From Sphingosinicella sp. CPCC 101087 (GTDB lineage: Bacteria > Pseudomonadota > Alphaproteobacteria > Sphingomonadales > Sphingomonadaceae), in NCBI RefSeq assembly GCF_004151485.1, contig NZ_SBFF01000002.1, forward strand, positions 310,001 to 374,000: a stretch of DNA of 64,000 bases, written 5' to 3'. The translations under genes were made by a program, and so were the position numbers. Below are positions 52,704 to 60,858 of this stretch, piece after piece (positions within the stretch are counted from its first letter, which is position 1; each line of letters opens with the position of its first letter). The notes below the pieces were generated by a model. It did no database searches, had not been told where the DNA came from, and saw only the letters and a program-made list of their open reading frames with translations.

Positions 52704-55027
52704 CAGAATCCCGCCCTGAGTGTCACGCCATAGGTCCGCGGCGCGCGGATGTTGGCGTAGAACAGGGTCGGATCGCCACCCGCCGCCACGCCGCGCGAGA
52801 AGGCGTAGCGGCCGCCGCCGGTATGGATGGCTTCCTTGGTCAGGTTCCGGCCCCACAAGGTGATCGTATAGCCGTCGGTGGATTCGAAGCTGATGTCGGC
52901 ATTGAGCGCGACATAGCCTTCGTCGCGGCCCGACTCGATGAAGTCGGGCGACAGATACTGGCCGCTGGCGAATTGGAGGTCGGCGCCCGCGACGATCCGA
53001 TGGCCGGCGCCGATGTCGAACCGATGCTCGTAGCCGGCGCTGCCGGACCATTTCGGCGCGCGCACGAGCGGCATGCCCGAGCAGTCGACGCTCTGCTGCG
53101 AATCGGTGAGCAGGGCTGGCGGCACCGGCACGCCGGGCGGCAAAGGCGGGTTGTCGTTGAGCGTATAGGGCCTGACCGGCCCCAGCGTGCAGCCGGTGGC
53201 TTCCGCAGGATAGCTGTTGACGAAACCGGGGAAGGGTGGGGCGATCGGCGGGCTGTAAACGTCGTAGACGAACCGGTCATAATTGGTGTGCAGATATTCC
53301 GCCGCGGCGCGGAAAGTGCCCTGTCGGGTCGGCCTCCAGACCAGGTCGACGCTGGCGCCGTAGAGCGTGGCCCGGCCCGCATTGGTGGTGAGCAGGCCGG
53401 TCGTGCCCGACGGCGTGGCGCCCAGGAACCGTTCCTGCTTGTCCCGATACTTCCAGTAGAATCCCTCGAGGTTCAGCTGGAGCGTGTTGCCGAAGAACCG
53501 GTTGCGCGAGCCGACGGTGAAGGCGGTCAGCGTTTCCGGTTCGAAGTCGTTGTTCGGCGCCGGCACCGAGGGGAAGAAGCCGCCCGATTTGTATCCGCGC
53601 GCCGCGGTCGCAAACAACATGTTCTCGGGGCCCGCATCATATTCGACGCCGGCTCGCCAGCTTATGTCGTCGAAGGTGCGCCGGCCTTCATTGTCGATCG
53701 TCGCGACGGTCGGAAGGAAGGCGTTGGTGAAACCGCCCTGGCGCTTGCGGTCCTCGGAATAGCGCAGCCCGCCGATCACCCGGAAGCGGTCGGTGAGGCT
53801 GTAGGTCGCTTCGCCGAACGCCGCCCAGCTGCGCGTGTCTAGCGTGGTGTCGACGATGCTGCGCTGGATCGGGAGCGCCTGGAGCTCGTAGAGCTGGGTC
53901 TGGTCCTCGTCGAAATAATAGACGCCCGCGACCCATTTCAGCCGGTCGCCGTCATTGCCGAGCCGAAGCTCGTAGCTCTGCTGCTGGGAGGTCTCCTGCG
54001 TGTCGAAACGGAAACCTGGCGTATAGGTCAGGTAGCTCGCCCGCGTGTCGCGATACGCCGGGATGAAGGTGAGCGTGGCCGCGCCCAGGTCGATGTTCAG
54101 CTCGGCGCTGACCGCCCACACGTCGATGTCGTTGAAGCCGTCATCGCGGATCCGCGTGCCGCCGGGGATGAAGGCGGTCGGCGGCTGCTGCACGTCTCCG
54201 ACCGATGGTCCTTCCCAGGGGTCGTCGGGCACCGGGGTCAGGGTCGAGCGCTTGACCGTCGCCGCGCCCTGGCTGTCGACGCTGACATATTCGCCGGTCA
54301 CCAGCAGGTCGATATTGTGCGCGGGCCGCCACAGAGCGGACAGCCGGCCGGCGATACTGTGCTCGTCGTCATAGCCGTCGCTCAGATAGCCGTCGCGGTC
54401 GCTATATTGCACGGCGGCGCGCACCGCGAAGGTGTCGCTGCCGCCGCCGATCGCGCCGGTCAGGCGGACGAGGTCGTGATTGCCGATGTCGATGCTGGCT
54501 TCGCCGGAAATGCCGGCCTCGGGCCGCCGGGTGATCAGGTTGATCGCGCCGCCGGTCGCGTTCCGGCCGTAGAGCGTGCCCTGCGGGCCTTTCAGCACCT
54601 CGACCCGCTCGAGGTCGAAGAAGATCGGGCCGATGCCGTTCGGGCGGGAGATGTAGACGCCGTTGATGTTGTAGGCGATCGCCGATTCCGCCGCCGCGTC
54701 GGTCGCGAAGCTGCCGACCCCGCGCAAATAGGTCTGCGTGGTGCCGCCGCCGAGGCTGACGGTAAGCCCGGGAACGACCGCACCCAGGTCGGTTGCCTGC
54801 GTGACTCCCGCCTCTGCCAGGCTGTCGCCGCCGAGCACGGAGATCGACAGCGACGAATCCTGCACCGATTCCGCCCGGCGCGACGCCGTGACGATGATAT
54901 CTTCCACACCGTCCTGCCGGGCCGCCGCACCCGCCTCTTCCGCACCCGGTGGCGCTTCGGCCTGCTGGGCGTGCGCGGCCGTCTCGGTCAAGGCGGCCAG
55001 GCTTGCCATCAGGAGCAGATATTTCAT
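52703..55027 (-). CDS. TonB-dependent outer-membrane receptor
   Basis: 774 residues. Signal peptide about 1-20, TonB-box-like D-I-I-V-T-A, plug with V-E-V-L-K-G-P-Q-G-T-L-Y-G-R-N-A-T-G-G, and a barrel ending R-A-G-F. This is the IroN/FecA-unlike, sphingomonad catabolic class, in which receptors import aromatic compounds or glycans. Coupled with an MFS gene and controlled perhaps by the MarR gene upstream, it probably takes up the aromatic substrate of the neighbouring enzymes. Confidence 0.87.
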   Translation of the reverse strand: MKYLLLMASLAALTETAAHAQQAEAPPGAEEAGAAARQDGVEDIIVTASRRAESVQDSSLSISVLGGDSLAEAGVTQATDLGAVVPGLTVSLGGGTTQTYLRGVGSFATDAAAESAIAYNINGVYISRPNGIGPIFFDLERVEVLKGPQGTLYGRNATGGAINLITRRPEAGISGEASIDIGNHDLVRLTGAIGGGSDTFAVRAAVQYSDRDGYLSDGYDDEHSIAGRLSALWRPAHNIDLLVTGEYVSVDSQGAATVKRSTLTPVPDDPWEGPSVGDVQQPPTAFIPGGTRIRDDGFNDIDVWAVSAELNIDLGAATLTFIPAYRDTRASYLTYTPGFRFDTQETSQQQSYELRLGNDGDRLKWVAGVYYFDEDQTQLYELQALPIQRSIVDTTLDTRSWAAFGEATYSLTDRFRVIGGLRYSEDRKRQGGFTNAFLPTVATIDNEGRRTFDDISWRAGVEYDAGPENMLFATAARGYKSGGFFPSVPAPNNDFEPETLTAFTVGSRNRFFGNTLQLNLEGFYWKYRDKQERFLGATPSGTTGLLTTNAGRATLYGASVDLVWRPTRQGTFRAAAEYLHTNYDRFVYDVYSPPIAPPFPGFVNSYPAEATGCTLGPVRPYTLNDNPPLPPGVPVPPALLTDSQQSVDCSGMPLVRAPKWSGSAGYEHRFDIGAGHRIVAGADLQFASGQYLSPDFIESGRDEGYVALNADISFESTDGYTITLWGRNLTKEAIHTGGGRYAFSRGVAAGGDPTLFYANIRAPRTYGVTLRAGF

Positions 55028-55388
55028 GGTCTTTCCATCCCTCGGATTGATCTCGTTCTGCGCGAAGTGCGGTGTTTAGGCGGCCCTGAGTGCCGGCGCC
55101 GGACCCCACCACGGCTTCGGCGTCCGGGGCCGTGAATCGTCGGGCACCGGCCCCGCGAAAGCGGGTCCTTGCAATGTTGTCGGAGCGCTTCGGCGATTGA
55201 CCAGATCCGCACTTCGCATGGCCGGAGCGATCCGTTGCATACGCCTTCCAGGCGATCGGTCATTCGCCTCGCCGCCGGTCCGCGGCTTGGGCAATACGGC
55301 GGCGGCCATTCCACTCTCCCATCGCGGCGAGGCTCTAGCGGCCTCCTCTCAATCGTCCGACGTCGTTGTATCCGCACGGCGGATACAG
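55028..55388. other. Intergenic stretch between receptor and MarR gene
   Basis: No gene seen. It presumably holds the receptor promoter. A perfect 9-bp inverted repeat TGTATCCGC-ACG-GCGGATACA lies at 55367-55387, directly after the MarR stop. Confidence 0.4.
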
Positions 55389-56375
55389 TCAAGGCGCGGC
55401 CATGACGCCGGGGAAGCGGAGGCGATGGCTGTGGTCGCGGACGATCGCCTGCAGCTGGCGGACGAGCCATCGTGTCCGGGCGGCGGGCTCCCCCCTGAAG
55501 ATGAGCCGCTCCGAACGATCCACGAGGGGCTGGGCCTTGAGCAGGATGGATCGGCCTTGGTCCGTAATGGCGTAGATCCGCTCGCGCTTGTCCTGCGCCG
55601 AGCGGGTGCCGGCGATCAGCCCGCGCGACACCAGACCCCGTATGATGACGGCGCAGGTTGACGGGTCGAGCCCGAACAGGCGCGCGAATGCCGCCTGGGT
55701 GATCGCCTCTCGGGCCGAGACGATGTAGAGCAGGGAGAATTGCCGGAGCGTCAGGTTGAGCCCCGGCGTGCAGGCGACGAACTGGGCCTGGAAGAGTTGC
55801 AGGGCGCGACGGCACAGGAAGCTCAGCGATGTGTCCAGAATGCCGACGGCGGGATGGCAGGCAGGTACCCACAAGGGCGCGGGGCTCATGGGGTTCGAAC
55901 CCAGCTTGTGCAGTAGGGTGACGGCGCGCGGCAACGCGTCCGCGTCGAGGGGCCGCGCCAGCTGGCGCTGCAAGTCCGCGAATTGCCGCTCGATGCGCGC
56001 GATCTGCGATTGGCCCGTCGGCGTCAGGGAGACGAGGGCGCGGCGGCGATCTTCGCGGCACGGGCCGCGCTCCACCCATCCACGGGCGTTCAGGTTTTCG
56101 ATGATGTAAGCCGTGGTCGATTTGTCGACCCCGGCGCAGCGGGCGAGCTTGATCTGGGGGCTGGGCCCGAGCACCCCGAGCAGCATGAGGAGTTCGGCTT
56201 GGGCGAGCGTCTCCCCACCGTCCAGGCTGCCGTAGATCGCGGTGCAGATTTGGTCGATGCGTGCCAGCAGGAAGCCGGGCCTGGCCAGGAAGCGCGACAT
56301 GATCGCTTCGTCTGACACGGCCGACCTCGTTCGATCGGAGACCCGGAATTCGGCCTGGGGTGCGGCGTGGTGCAT
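55389..56375 (-). CDS. Double-domain MarR-family regulator
   Basis: 328 residues with two MarR winged-helix domains in tandem. The first (about 25-150) has I-K-L-A-R-C-A-G-V-D-K-S-T-T-A-Y-I and a wing ending D-R-R-R-A-L-V-S-L-T-P-T-G; the second (about 190-315) has F-A-R-L-F-G-L-D-P-S-T-C-A-V and D-K-R-E-R-I-Y-A-I-T-D-Q-G. MarR proteins normally dimerise one-domain chains, so this could be an internal pseudo-dimer. They often sense phenolic acids or CoA thioesters. ATG 56375 with AAAGGA six bases upstream. Located between the receptor and the plus-strand oxidoreductase genes. Confidence 0.82.
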   Translation of the reverse strand: MHHAAPQAEFRVSDRTRSAVSDEAIMSRFLARPGFLLARIDQICTAIYGSLDGGETLAQAELLMLLGVLGPSPQIKLARCAGVDKSTTAYIIENLNARGWVERGPCREDRRRALVSLTPTGQSQIARIERQFADLQRQLARPLDADALPRAVTLLHKLGSNPMSPAPLWVPACHPAVGILDTSLSFLCRRALQLFQAQFVACTPGLNLTLRQFSLLYIVSAREAITQAAFARLFGLDPSTCAVIIRGLVSRGLIAGTRSAQDKRERIYAITDQGRSILLKAQPLVDRSERLIFRGEPAARTRWLVRQLQAIVRDHSHRLRFPGVMAAP

Positions 56376-56549
56376 GTCCGTCCTTTCGCGTCCCGCAACT
56401 TGACCAGAACGATGCGAAAGGCAACTCGGGGCCCGCGGTCCGAGGCTCGGGGGCGCGGCTTGCGATGAGGGGACTTCTCGCCTAGCCCGCGCCAGCCGAG
56501 AGGGGCGGTGCCGGTGCGCCGGAAGTAGGCCGACGCGACGGAGAAGCCC

Positions 56550-56721
56550 ATGAATGCTCGGGATTATGAAGACTATATCGCCTGCTTCAACCGGGCCCGA
56601 CTTCATCGCCGGGCGGCTCATGAAGGGGGAGACGATCAGGATCGAGAGTCTCGGCTATTACTATCTCGAGGAGGGGAAGATCGCCCGGATCCTGGGTGCG
56701 CGCTTCAAGACCCTAGATTGA
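56550..56721 (+). pseudogene. Remnant of an NTF2-like gene with internal deletion
   Basis: The start encodes M-N-A-R-D-Y-E-D-Y-I-A-C-F-N, the typical NTF2-like N-terminus (compare Y-I-A-A-F-N at 48714). In the next frame, from 56596, comes P-D-F-I-A-G-R-L-M-K-G-E to A-R-F-K-T-L-D and a stop at 56719, the typical C-terminal third. The middle of roughly 60-70 codons is missing and the frame is broken. Confidence 0.7.
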
Positions 56722-56742
56722 CCAACCTTGCCGGAGCAGCCC

Positions 56743-57216
56743 ATGTTTGACCCACTCGCCGTCTCCCTCGAGCATGTCTTCGACATCCGCGTCGAATTCA
56801 ACGACGAGCGATGCACGTTCGGTCCGCTTCCGGGCGGCCACAGCCAGGGCTACACGCCGACGACCGGCGGCGCCATCTCGGGACCCCGGCTGTCGGGACG
56901 GGTCGTCCCGAACAGCGGCGCGGACTTCGCCACCGTGCGTCCCGATGGTGTGATCGAGATCAACTCGCATTACCTCCTCGAGACCGACGACGGGACGAAG
57001 ATCTATATTCGCAACAACGGCTATCTGGTTCGTGCGCCGGCCGGCAGCGGGCGGATCTCGCACGGGACGCCGCAGCCCGATTATTTCCGCTTCACGCCTA
57101 CCTTCAGGGTGCCGCAGGGGCCGCATGACTGGCTGGCGCGCTCGGTGCTGCTGGGCGCGGGCGAGCGGCGCTCTAATCCGGATCACTCGATCTTTCGCTA
57201 TTATCTGGTCGGCTGA
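56743..57216 (+). CDS. DUF3237 family protein
   Basis: 157 residues, no signal. Contains the family core G-P-R-L-S-G-R-V-V-P, D-G-V-I-E-I-N-S-H-Y and F-R-F-T-P-T-F. DUF3237 is a lipocalin-like beta fold without a settled function, often near aromatic or lignin-related catabolic genes. The ATG at 56743 has GGAG upstream; a TTG five codons earlier is in frame. The GMC oxidoreductase gene follows after 40 bases. Confidence 0.78.
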   Translation: MFDPLAVSLEHVFDIRVEFNDERCTFGPLPGGHSQGYTPTTGGAISGPRLSGRVVPNSGADFATVRPDGVIEINSHYLLETDDGTKIYIRNNGYLVRAPAGSGRISHGTPQPDYFRFTPTFRVPQGPHDWLARSVLLGAGERRSNPDHSIFRYYLVG

Positions 57217-57256
57217 GGCGCGCCGGGGGCAGGATTTCAGGAGAGGAGTCGATCGG

Positions 57257-58912
57257 GTGCCTGAACGTCACGACCCTGAGCGTTACGACTATGTCATCGT
57301 CGGCGCCGGATCCGCCGGCTGCGTCCTCGCCAACCGTCTCACCGAGGATCCCGATACGACGGTGCTGCTGCTCGAGGCGGGCGGCCGCGACCGCCAATTC
57401 TTCTACCGCCTGGCGCTCGGCTTCCACAGTTGGCGCTATCCCGAGACCAATTGGGGCTATGTGACGGAGCCCGAGCCGCATCTCGGCGGGCGCCGGATTC
57501 CGATCCCGCGCGGCCGGGTGCTCGGCGGCTCGTCCACGGTCAACGGCATGCTCTACTCGCGCGGTCACCCTCGCGACTACGACCATTGGCGCCAGATGGG
57601 CTGCGAGGGCTGGGGTTTCGCCGACGTCCTCCCATATTTCCGGCGCTCCGAGACCAATTGGCGGGGTGAGAATCTCTGGCATGGCGGCGACGGGCCCTTG
57701 CAGGTGAGCCGGATCGACACGCGAAAGCTCCTGCACGAGCCCTACATGGAGGCGGCGCAGCGGCTCGGCTATCCGATCACCGACGACCATCATGGCGCCT
57801 TTCCCGAGGGGTTCGGGGGCGGGGACACCACGACCACGCGCCGCGGCCGCCGCTCCAGCGCAGCCCAGGCCTATCTGCATCCGGTCACGAGCCGCCCGAA
57901 TCTCACCGTCCGCACGGGCGCACTGACCACCCGCATCCAGATCGAGAATGCGCGCGCCGTGGGCGTGGAATATCGCCGCGGCGGAACGGCCGAGACGGTC
58001 CGCGCCGAGCGCGAGGTGCTGCTCGCGGGCGGCGTCTACAATTCGCCGCAGCTGCTGATGCTCTCCGGCATCGGGCCCGCCGATCATCTGCGCGAGCTCG
58101 GCATCAAGCCGCTGTTCGACCTTCCGGGGGTCGGCGCCAACCTCTCGGAGCATGCCGCCTTCTGGGTGGAATATGCGACGCGCGAGCCGATCTCGCTGCT
58201 GAACGAGTTGCGGGTCGACCGGCTTGCGCTCTCGCTGGTCCGCTGGGCGCTGTTCGGAACGGGCGTCCTCGCCAGCCAGTGCAACTCCTGCCACGCCGAG
58301 ATCCGCTCGCGCCCCGGCCTGGAGCAGCCCGACCTCCAATTCTACTTCAATCCGGTACGGGCGGATGCGAAGCCCTGGTTTCCTGGAATCGGCAGGCGGC
58401 AGGAGCATCTGGTCACGGCGGTCGGCTGCCTGCTGCAACCGGCCAGCCGCGGGTGGATGAAGCTGCGCTCCGCCGATCCCGCCGATCCGCCGCGGATCAC
58501 GCTCAACCTCATGGCCGACCGGCGCGACGTCGACGCCCTGATCCGGGGGGTGAGGATCGCCCGTGACGTGTACCGCACCGAGCCGATGGCAAGCCTGGTC
58601 GACCGCGAGGTCCGCCCCGGTGCGGCGATCGAGACCGACGAGGAGATCGAGAATTTCCTTCGGAAAACGATCGCGACGTCGCACCACTCGGTCGGGACCT
58701 GCGCAATGGGAATCGGTTCGCACTCGGTGGTCGACCCGAAGCTGAAGGTCCACGGTATCGAGGGCCTTCGGGTGTGCGACGCGTCGATCATGCCCACCGT
58801 GCCGGGCGGCAACACGAACGCGCCGACGATCATGGTCGGGGAGAAGGCGGCCGACCTGGTTCGCGGCCGTTCGCTGCCGCGCGACGACTTGGACCTGCAG
58901 GCGGCCGCCTGA
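57257..58912 (+). CDS. GMC-family FAD oxidoreductase (choline dehydrogenase-like)
   Basis: 551 residues from a GTG at 57257 with GAGAGGAG upstream. FAD motif V-I-V-G-A-G-S-A-G-C, L-L-E-A-G-G, GMC signature G-R-V-L-G-G-S-S-T-V-N-G-M, and the catalytic H-H-S-V-G-T-C-A-M-G. It oxidises an alcohol; the substrate is unknown, with an aromatic or aryl-alkyl alcohol suggested by the locus. The family is cytosolic or membrane-linked in bacteria. Confidence 0.88.
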   Translation: MPERHDPERYDYVIVGAGSAGCVLANRLTEDPDTTVLLLEAGGRDRQFFYRLALGFHSWRYPETNWGYVTEPEPHLGGRRIPIPRGRVLGGSSTVNGMLYSRGHPRDYDHWRQMGCEGWGFADVLPYFRRSETNWRGENLWHGGDGPLQVSRIDTRKLLHEPYMEAAQRLGYPITDDHHGAFPEGFGGGDTTTTRRGRRSSAAQAYLHPVTSRPNLTVRTGALTTRIQIENARAVGVEYRRGGTAETVRAEREVLLAGGVYNSPQLLMLSGIGPADHLRELGIKPLFDLPGVGANLSEHAAFWVEYATREPISLLNELRVDRLALSLVRWALFGTGVLASQCNSCHAEIRSRPGLEQPDLQFYFNPVRADAKPWFPGIGRRQEHLVTAVGCLLQPASRGWMKLRSADPADPPRITLNLMADRRDVDALIRGVRIARDVYRTEPMASLVDREVRPGAAIETDEEIENFLRKTIATSHHSVGTCAMGIGSHSVVDPKLKVHGIEGLRVCDASIMPTVPGGNTNAPTIMVGEKAADLVRGRSLPRDDLDLQAAA

Positions 58913-58946
58913 GCCTCAGGTCAGGCGGGAAGACGTTCCGGCGCGA

Positions 58947-59417
58947 TCACGCCGTCCGTTCGAACGCCATGATCCAGTTGGTCTCCCAGGTTTCTCCGCC
59001 GTCGCCTGAAAATGCCTGCTCCCAGCGCGCGCTGTTCGAATCGATCTCCGACCAGATGAAGCGGACCTTGATCGGGCGGCCGCCAAGCTGGTCATCGGCA
59101 TGGAAGGTGCCCACGCCATCGACGAATCGCCCGCTGACCGGCGGCTCGAGCGACGGGTAGCGGGGATCGATCCACCAGATCCACCAGAGCCCCGTGTCGG
59201 GATCGGTGCGGCGGAAGGTCGCGGCATGATACGGCCCGGCCGGATCGTTCAGGAAATGGTCGTCGACATTGCCGGCCCCGCCAAGCAGCTCCCACGCGCT
59301 GCAGGTGCCGTCGAATTCGACCCAGTCGGTTGCTCCGACGAGCCGACCCGACAGCTTTCGGTGACGCACCCGCCAGGTTCCGGTCTGGAAGGCGAAGGCG
59401 TTGCCGGCGTCGCTCAC
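58947..59417 (-). CDS. Small uncharacterised protein, DUF1579-like
   Basis: 156 residues, no signal peptide. It opens with F-A-F-Q-T-G-T-W-R-V-R-H-R-K-L and has W-W-I-W-W-I-D-P and W-E-T-N-W-I-M-A-F; the same plan appears in the upstream gene, so they are paralogues. The fold is probably a lipocalin-like beta barrel. GTG at 59417 overlaps the upstream stop (GTGA). Function unknown; convergent with the GMC gene. Confidence 0.65.
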   Translation of the reverse strand: MSDAGNAFAFQTGTWRVRHRKLSGRLVGATDWVEFDGTCSAWELLGGAGNVDDHFLNDPAGPYHAATFRRTDPDTGLWWIWWIDPRYPSLEPPVSGRFVDGVGTFHADDQLGGRPIKVRFIWSEIDSNSARWEQAFSGDGGETWETNWIMAFERTA

Positions 59418-59998
59418 GTCCGCGCCTCCCGAACGAAGTCCATCGTCCAGTTCGTCTCCCATGAGGCTCCTGCGTCGTCGGAAAAGGCTTGGCTCCACCG
59501 CGCCTGCTCTGGCCCCAGATCCTCGTAGGTGAAGCGGACCCTTATCGGCCGCCCCTCATGCTCGTCCTCGTTGTAGAAGCGTCCGACTTTTCCTTCGAAC
59601 CGGCCGACGACCGGCTTGTCCAGCCCCGCGCGTCGCCCGTCCACCCAGTAGATGGACCAGTTTCGGTCGCGGGGGCTGAACACCCTGATCGACGTCGCGA
59701 GATAGCGGCCCGACGGGTCGTCGAGGACATTCTCGTCGATATTGCCGAGGCCGCCCATGAACGGCCTGACGTCGAGCGTTCCGGTGAACTCCAGCCACTG
59801 CAACGAACCCACGAGACGATCCTTGAGTTTCCGGTGCCGTACGCGCCAGGAGCCGTGAAGGAAGTCGAATCCGTCCGCGCCGGCCGGCCTGGGCGGGCGG
59901 CTCATGGATGCGGCTCCGCCGGGAATGGCGAGCCCTGCAAGCGCGGCCGCGGCCAGCAACTGGCGGCGTGACAATTCGAATGCTCCATGGTCCAACAC
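59414..59998 (-). CDS. Tat-exported uncharacterised protein, DUF1579-like
   Basis: 194 residues. Tat-type signal L-S-R-R-Q-L-L-A-A-A-A followed by F-D-F-L-H-G-S-W-R-V-R-H-R-K-L, the same domain as the cytosolic paralogue downstream. A perfect inverted repeat at 60039-60061 lies in front of the gene and may be an operator. Function unknown. Confidence 0.68.
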   Translation of the reverse strand: MLDHGAFELSRRQLLAAAALAGLAIPGGAASMSRPPRPAGADGFDFLHGSWRVRHRKLKDRLVGSLQWLEFTGTLDVRPFMGGLGNIDENVLDDPSGRYLATSIRVFSPRDRNWSIYWVDGRRAGLDKPVVGRFEGKVGRFYNEDEHEGRPIRVRFTYEDLGPEQARWSQAFSDDAGASWETNWTMDFVREART

Positions 59999-60323
59999 AT
60001 AGGATCTCCCCGACTGTTGGACCCGCTATGAAGGATGGTAGCTGACAATCCGTGTCAGCTATTCCTGGCCGGACTCTTTTCTTGGGCTCGAGCGAATGCG
60101 CGTCGAGGAGGATGGAGTCGGGGTTAGCCGCCCCGCGTTGGCGCCGAAATCGGCCGCGTGCATGGACGTCATGGCCGCGGGCGACGAGGGCCCTGGGCAC
60201 GGCGCGCTGCGGCGGCAGATTCCCGGCCCCGTTCCAATGGGGGATCAGAATGCGCACGGATTCGTGGTCGATCGCGTTGATGCGCGCAGAGCGCCTGGCG
60301 CGCGATCCATGCCTCGCGGCATG
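59999..60323. other. Intergenic stretch with inverted repeat
   Basis: No gene was recognised in about 325 bases. The notable element is the inverted repeat TAGCTGACA / TGTCAGCTA at 60039-60061, 41 bases ahead of the Tat-exported protein gene. Confidence 0.4.
60039..60061. promoter_or_regulatory. Perfect 9-bp inverted repeat, operator candidate
   Basis: TAGCTGACA and TGTCAGCTA are separated by five bases, a spacing typical of binding sites for dimeric helix-turn-helix regulators such as MarR or TetR types. It lies just upstream of the minus-strand gene pair. The binding protein is not known. Confidence 0.45.
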
Positions 60324-60707
60324 TCAAAAGCAGCGGATTCCGATGATCCGCCCGGTCCGGCTGTCGTAGAAGATGTTGAGCCGGTCGGGGTTGAAATCCT
60401 CGGTGATCGGATCCCGATCGGAAGCGAGGCGATAGTCGCGGCGCTCGCGCGGATCCGGCGCGGCGGATCGCGGTTCGCCGATGAGATGGCCGAAAGCCGC
60501 GGCGCCGCACGTATCCGGCTGGGCCTGCAGGCCGGTCCTCGCCGGATCGACCGGTCGCGATTCCCCGCTGGCGCAGGCCATGGGCAGGACGGCGGCGAGC
60601 GCCCATGCGGCCCGGCCCGGCCCGCCAGAGTGACGGACCGGCCGCCGGTGCAGGCCCGTGTCCGGGCTCGAGCGGACGAGAGGCTTGCCGGCGTTCGCGT
60701 GGGTCAT
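60324..60707 (-). CDS. I78-family peptidase-inhibitor-like protein
   Basis: 127 residues in the chosen frame. The C-terminal 65 residues follow the I78 pattern: D-T-C-G-A at the start of the domain, H-L-I-G-E-P, a late D-R-L-N-I-F-Y-D and the final I-R-C. Upstream, A-A-W-A-L-A-A-V-L-P-M-A-C looks like a signal with a lipobox, though the start is unsettled: 60707 gives an unusually long N-terminus. I78 proteins such as the elastase inhibitor AFLEI block serine proteases. Confidence 0.62.
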   Translation of the reverse strand: MTHANAGKPLVRSSPDTGLHRRPVRHSGGPGRAAWALAAVLPMACASGESRPVDPARTGLQAQPDTCGAAAFGHLIGEPRSAAPDPRERRDYRLASDRDPITEDFNPDRLNIFYDSRTGRIIGIRCF

Positions 60708-60858
60708 GAGCTGATGGCTTTCCTGATGGGCTTGGCGGCCATGCCGATACCCGGACGGCGCCGACCCGCTGGACCCGCAACGGGAATGGGAGGGGTGCCG
60801 CTGCCGAGCGGTGAGCAGCGGGCAGGGAAGGGTGGGCAATGGGCGCGCCGATCCGCGG

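Noticed and set aside
50622-53051. Single 809-codon minus-strand gene
   Set aside because: The first part belongs to the antisense of the receptor, and the last 300 codons are antisense of yczR. The transporter itself lies between and needs a frameshift to end properly.
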